From Gammaproteobacteria bacterium RIFCSPLOWO2_02_FULL_56_15 (GTDB taxonomy: Bacteria; Pseudomonadota; Gammaproteobacteria; Eutrophobiales; Eutrophobiaceae), in NCBI GenBank assembly GCA_001801825.1, contig MGYR01000148.1:4260-10495 (forward strand): a stretch of DNA of 6,236 nucleotides, in the 5' to 3' direction. The stretch's first letter is position 1. Each line of letters begins with the position of its first letter. A program made the translations under genes and the position numbers. Shown one piece after another: positions 6,201-6,236 of the stretch. Below the pieces are notes generated by a model. That model worked only from the letters and a program-made list of their open reading frames with translations. It was not told the DNA's origin and ran no database searches.

Positions 6201-6236
6201 TCGGGACCAATTGCCTTAGCATTGGTTGTAACACAG
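173..6236 (+). CDS. Two-partner secretion exoprotein (TpsA), FHA/HMW-like giant adhesin, 3' end missing
   Basis: This gene encodes a very large secreted beta-helix protein, at least 2021 residues, with no stop before the window edge. By family it is exported by Sec, recognised by a TpsB outer-membrane partner through its N-terminal TPS domain, and displayed or released as a long fibre, usually for adhesion or biofilm. Seen directly: a signal peptide (residues 1-34); the TPS domain with W68, L91-N-R-V94 and N116-R-N-G-I120 followed by VFG; conserved exoprotein blocks at 344-440 and 464-603; a PAELQLI-type block at 749-801; and coils of about 30 residues from 949 onward. Only eight Cys are present, in four close pairs. 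No extended signal peptide region (ESPR) is visible. The start overlaps the upstream gene by 20 bases. The array is internally duplicated. A CdiA-like toxin tip, an HMW-type anchor or a release site cannot be judged without the 3' end. Family assignment is very sure; ligand and biological role are unknown. Confidence 0.95.
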   Translation, partial: MSALWNNPLEGRGKRWYRLTTGSAALLFGLAVWANPDGVQVQQGQAEFARPDAGTLDITNSPGTILHWQEFSIQSDETTRFIQQSADSAVLNRVVGQDPSSLLGNLLSNGRVYLINRNGIVFGPDAVIDTAGLVASTLEMTDEDFLAGTNEFAGAGAGAIQNQGYLKAGVDGDIYLIAPNIENSGIIETDGGQLILAAGERVTLASLDSDHIVYEIEAPANEVLNLGELLARGGAAAIFAGTIKHEGAIRADSIRVDEQGKIQLFASESIEVGPGATITANGPRGGEISIASETGATRISGSIAATGLEATGGSVVIQGEEVQLLGASTIDVSGTQGGGEALLGGDYQGNNPEVHNAQRTRVAADVAINADATVNGDGGRVIVWSDESTVFEGSVSARGGAGGGDGGFVEISGKNSLRYRGDLDLSAAGGSPGQVLFDPKFILVANLGGPGISLALPLIGNDNFIENSSQNVTFDADDITAITNTGAAVTLQANTDITIDEPLVTSNAGAGGDLTLQAGRSVLINADIVTDNGALTVVANHTGAVLADRDAGLAEIRMADGATLNTGANNLTLNIGTLGQSGDMVLENIFANDLLFRINGLGDGITGSSILRASNDALISGNSLFIDHDPLGISSGGSVGTWAEPLLIQLNAIAAHTHAASPGIFIDSPLQGVTVGGTFFGGFHIIQGLETVAGGDIFLNVNGTLTSAAGPLACGGSGGPICAGVGGDIMLSADDVILNTVVNATAGDVTIRPLNLFQNILIGGAGGLNLSPAELQLINANGVLTIGRTDGTGNLALATSVSSTDINATTLALAHGSILINNNLDFSAGNEGLSLMSPGFIQIINNSGAPFIPLTVDLGSGDLVIDGLGTGGFQLQGGLLDDTSTFVIADTITASNLDFLNVSGGSGLGSFATLNSVGLMDISVIDDLKITAYGVFTDSFAQLSSSGGQTIQAGYIEINSGPESISPAATGIFNNAGNQVITTTGQNLSNEGLVLMGTGEAVIKCTSGCTGQTITVNNADFVRMDAQPGSQFTQIFSDSTQAITLQGTGLNTLLVGSGGAQGLVEIVSIDNQTIKAGQSGESGSITVQAGSTTNPSRIQTSGSQTIAVQDDFMVIGGSSGAGGALAEIFAFGGLQKIDAGNLFGIQGGAGGTGNDAKVNGNLGATITAADIQVMGGDGGRALIDTIGAAQVITAANSILVQGANGGDGNGGEIVADQEQTVTAGAGGIALVAGTGMVAGNPAVITQLLAGFNQTIAAPGGTIQLTGGSDFGLALINGTGTTQTITADTLILEMPASGAANDSAARIDGNAQYITVTNGLFIQNPNSNAVDTSTEIEGFGSMQDIEAGFIEIYNASGAGAMIEQNGPGPQIIATTGANTSGEGLVIEDDGAGLNSFAGILCLGPGFGGGCNDQQVTVADADIVRILASNPASGRGAGIHVADTGMSPANQTVHLSGGGLNLLEIGDSANASYAVISADGPNQTIIVGDPGESGSLYIFGGDDDNSLSGIVAGMSSGNTAQNITVQKDIIIVGGDAPVGNQGAGIFAFGEQSVTAGADGILMVGGSNSISGTGNSAIIEQSGSIFNQVITLNNGGSLSLLGGDGFDNNQVQVKSAGSQQLTVDGGIMIFGGGTGTLNNVLIEAATTQTIAVNSGFLVYGGSSGVNNDTRIRALGGLQDINVAGGFQILGGFGGNDNGAFIKGDQGAQITADFIAINGGMGIGNEAEIDTRNALQTITATDGILLQGGPSGDDSFAGIFSDSGSIISAGPSGISLIGGDGTGPSGNSAVIEQQGVSSSLTLTLNDGGDLSLTGGAGGNFNGAGIRSLAGDIIIQTGTGSGVDLNLVGGTGAGSSNNFAFIGATDPAGNDILIDIDGNLSIIGGSEPTGFNNFAEIISNAGDIAGKFGGSGIVSGGPGQEASADIDAGGTLDLDFGGSLDLIGGDGQDARAGLGASTVLLDSGELTITGGNGVDALAGIGIDDGPIVVVIGESAPINGDVNLTGGSATGAFAGIGTNCLSIGCNT
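275..1012 (+). other. TPS / haemagglutination activity domain
   Basis: This is the N-terminal secretion domain of the FHA family (residues 35-280), which caps the beta-helix and is bound by the POTRA domains of the TpsB transporter. The landmarks appear in family order: ILHWQEFSI (65-73), FIQQ, the LNRV motif (91-94), DPSSLLGNLLSNGRVYLI (98-115), then N116-R-N-G-I-V-F-G123, the equivalent of the canonical NPNGI. Next come coils such as GDIYLIAPNIENSG and GGQLILAAGERVTLAS, which are the usual strands after that motif. The proline of NPNGI is Arg here. The right-hand boundary is approximate because the domain merges into the following coils. Confidence 0.92.
1202..1492 (+). other. Conserved exoprotein block with GGDYQG, GGRVIVW and GGFVEISGK
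   Basis: Residues 344-440 carry a run of motifs that recurs in FHA-like large exoproteins (COG3210 type): GGDYQG, NAQRT, INADATVNGDGGRVIVW, SARGGAGGGDGGFVEISGK, DLDLSA and finally VLFDPK. The order and spacing match what I recall of the family. It separates the TPS domain from the variable body and is probably a run of regular beta-helix coils. Its specific function is not known to me. The motifs also confirm the reading frame in this part of the gene. Confidence 0.85.
1562..1980 (+). other. Second conserved exoprotein block (LTLQAGRSVLINA type)
   Basis: Residues 464-603 contain VTLQANTDITI, GGDLTLQAGRSVLINADI, TDNGALTVVAN, an ADRDAG piece, ADGATLNTGANNLTLNIG, and a GDMVLENIFANDLLF strand pair. 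Runs of this kind commonly follow the FDP motif in large FHA-family proteins. Strands of about 6-8 residues alternate with Gly/Asn/Asp turns, as expected for a right-handed parallel beta-helix. I recognise the pattern from the family; no specific ligand function can be inferred. Confidence 0.75.
2417..2575 (+). other. Exoprotein motif block of the LSPAELQLI...LTIG type
   Basis: Residues 749-801 run VTIRP, then ILIGG, then LNLSPAELQLI, then LTIGRTDGTGNLALATSV. This resembles a motif widespread in giant bacterial surface proteins: a VTI strand, an L-x-L-[ST]-x-A-E-L-x-x-I helix-like element, then L-x-IG and GN-[IL] strands. It usually interrupts beta-helix arrays as a short insert. The assignment is by pattern recognition, and its function is unknown. 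Confidence 0.6.
3017..3616 (+). repeat. Internal duplication, copy 1 (about 200 residues)
   Basis: This multi-coil block is collinear with 4196-4861. Shared landmarks in order are: an AG-[YF]-IEI strand; ITTTG versus IATTG, with EGLV; a Cys pair; Q-x-[IV]-TV followed by AD-[FI]-VR; GLN-x-LL-x-[IV]-G or similar; NQTI then GESGS; V-Q-[DK]-D; and IFAFG. The offset between copies grows from about 1170 to 1245 bases because copy 2 has small loop insertions. DNA identity is low, so the duplication is old. Confidence 0.7.
3482..3973 (+). repeat. Second duplicated block, copy 1 (about 164 residues)
   Basis: This block is collinear with 5105-5605 at an offset of 1620-1632 bases. Shared landmarks are QTIAV, the GGSSG turn, GGLQ, a GA-x-ITA junction, the Q-x-ITA...IL-x-QG coil, an AG-x-x-GI-x-L strand, GN-x-AVI-x-Q, and a closing LTGG encoded by the identical 12-mer CTGACCGGCGGC in both copies. 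It overlaps the end of the 3017-3616 block, so duplications of different length are nested. Confidence 0.7.
4196..4861 (+). repeat. Internal duplication, copy 2 (about 222 residues)
   Basis: This is the second copy of the block at 3017-3616, with the same coil order and landmarks: QDIEAGFIEI, IATTG with EGLV, the Cys pair C1400/C1409, QQVTVADADIVR, the GLNLLEIG strand, NQTI with GESGS, VQKD and IFAFG. The Cys-bounded loop is longer here (8 residues between the Cys, against 3 in copy 1). Confidence 0.7.
4727..4972 (+). repeat. Extra copy of an 82-residue sub-unit also at 3740-3973 and 5366-5605
   Basis: A sub-unit of about 80 residues occurs three times. It runs Q-x-IT...GG, then an AG-x-x-GI strand, then GN-[SP]-A-[VI]-I-x-Q, then a GG-x-[IL]-x-L-x-GG strand. 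Copies begin at the Gln codons at 3740, 4727 and 5366. From GNSA to LNNGGSLSL, the 4727 and 5366 copies align without a gap at an offset of exactly 633 bases. Pairs such as NSAIIEQ/NSAVIEQ and LNNGGSLSL/LNDGGDLSL show the relation clearly. Confidence 0.65.
5105..5605 (+). repeat. Second duplicated block, copy 2 (about 167 residues)
   Basis: This is the counterpart of 3482-3973. Aligning the first ~80 residues by eye gives a little under half identical, including QTIAV, GGSSG, GGLQ and ITA. Indels between copies are only one or two residues and lie in the Gly-rich turns, as expected when coil geometry is conserved. Confidence 0.7.

Larger units (their letters stand above)
3017..6236 (+). repeat. 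Long array of degenerate coils of about 30 residues (beta-helix stalk)
   Basis: From residue 949 to the edge the protein is a continuous array of diverged coils, roughly Q-x-[IV]-T/A, 4-7 residues, [IL]-x-[ILV]-x-G-G, a Gly/Asn/Asp-rich loop, A-x-I, then the next Q. I count 25 coil-opening Gln codons in register between 3017 and 5366 (for example 3017, 3107, 3206, 3293, 3386, 3482, 3575, 3740, 3827, 3929), mostly 27-36 residues apart. From about 5440 the leading Gln disappears, while the GG strand and the F/L-A-x-I strand persist. The coils differ strongly at the DNA level, so this is an old array and not a young tandem repeat. It most likely forms the stacked turns of a fibrous stalk. Confidence 0.85.

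Noticed and set aside
173..6236. Contact-dependent inhibition toxin (CdiA)
   Set aside because: CdiA is also a giant TpsA protein, but the diagnostic pretoxin and C-terminal toxin regions and the CdiI gene would lie beyond the edge. Nothing in the window favours CdiA over an adhesin.
3482..6236. Collagen-like or PE_PGRS-like glycine-rich repeat protein
   Set aside because: The glycines come as GG at strand ends with a period near 30 residues, not as G-x-y triplets or GGx runs, and the N-terminus is a clear TPS domain.

Overview
The window is almost entirely one very large gene. It is a two-partner-secretion (TPS) exoprotein of the filamentous haemagglutinin (FHA)/HMW-like class (TpsA), starting at 173 and still open at the right edge. 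At least 2021 codons are present, and I read the frame codon by codon with no stop or frameshift. Only the tail of one other gene is visible, at the left edge (1-192). The two genes overlap by 20 bases and lie on the same strand, so they look like part of an operon.

The organism must be a diderm (Gram-negative) bacterium, because TpsA proteins cross the inner membrane by Sec and the outer membrane through a TpsB barrel. The moderately GC-rich codon use fits a proteobacterium, perhaps a gammaproteobacterium. That last step is inference, and nothing here fixes the taxon.

Layout of the large gene: a Sec signal peptide (173-274); the N-terminal TPS/haemagglutination domain with its conserved W, LNRV and N-x-NGI landmarks (275-1012); coils leading to a conserved exoprotein block with GGDYQG, DGGRVIVW, DGGFVEISGK and FDP signatures (1202-1492); a second conserved exoprotein block (1562-1980); a less regular stretch with a PAELQLI-type motif (1981-3016); and a long array of degenerate coils of about 30 residues (3017 to the edge). 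Most coils in this array open with a glutamine followed by a short strand (Q-x-I-T), then a strand ending in Gly-Gly, then an A-x-I strand.

The array carries higher-order structure that a simple domain call would miss. There are collinear duplications of about 200 and about 165 residues. The whole gene has only eight cysteines, and they fall in four tight pairs. Three of the pairs sit in similar local contexts, and the last lies at the window edge. No RNA gene, mobile element, CRISPR array or terminator is visible. The TpsB transporter expected for this protein is not in the window, and the C-terminal end that would decide surface anchoring, release or toxin delivery is also outside it.
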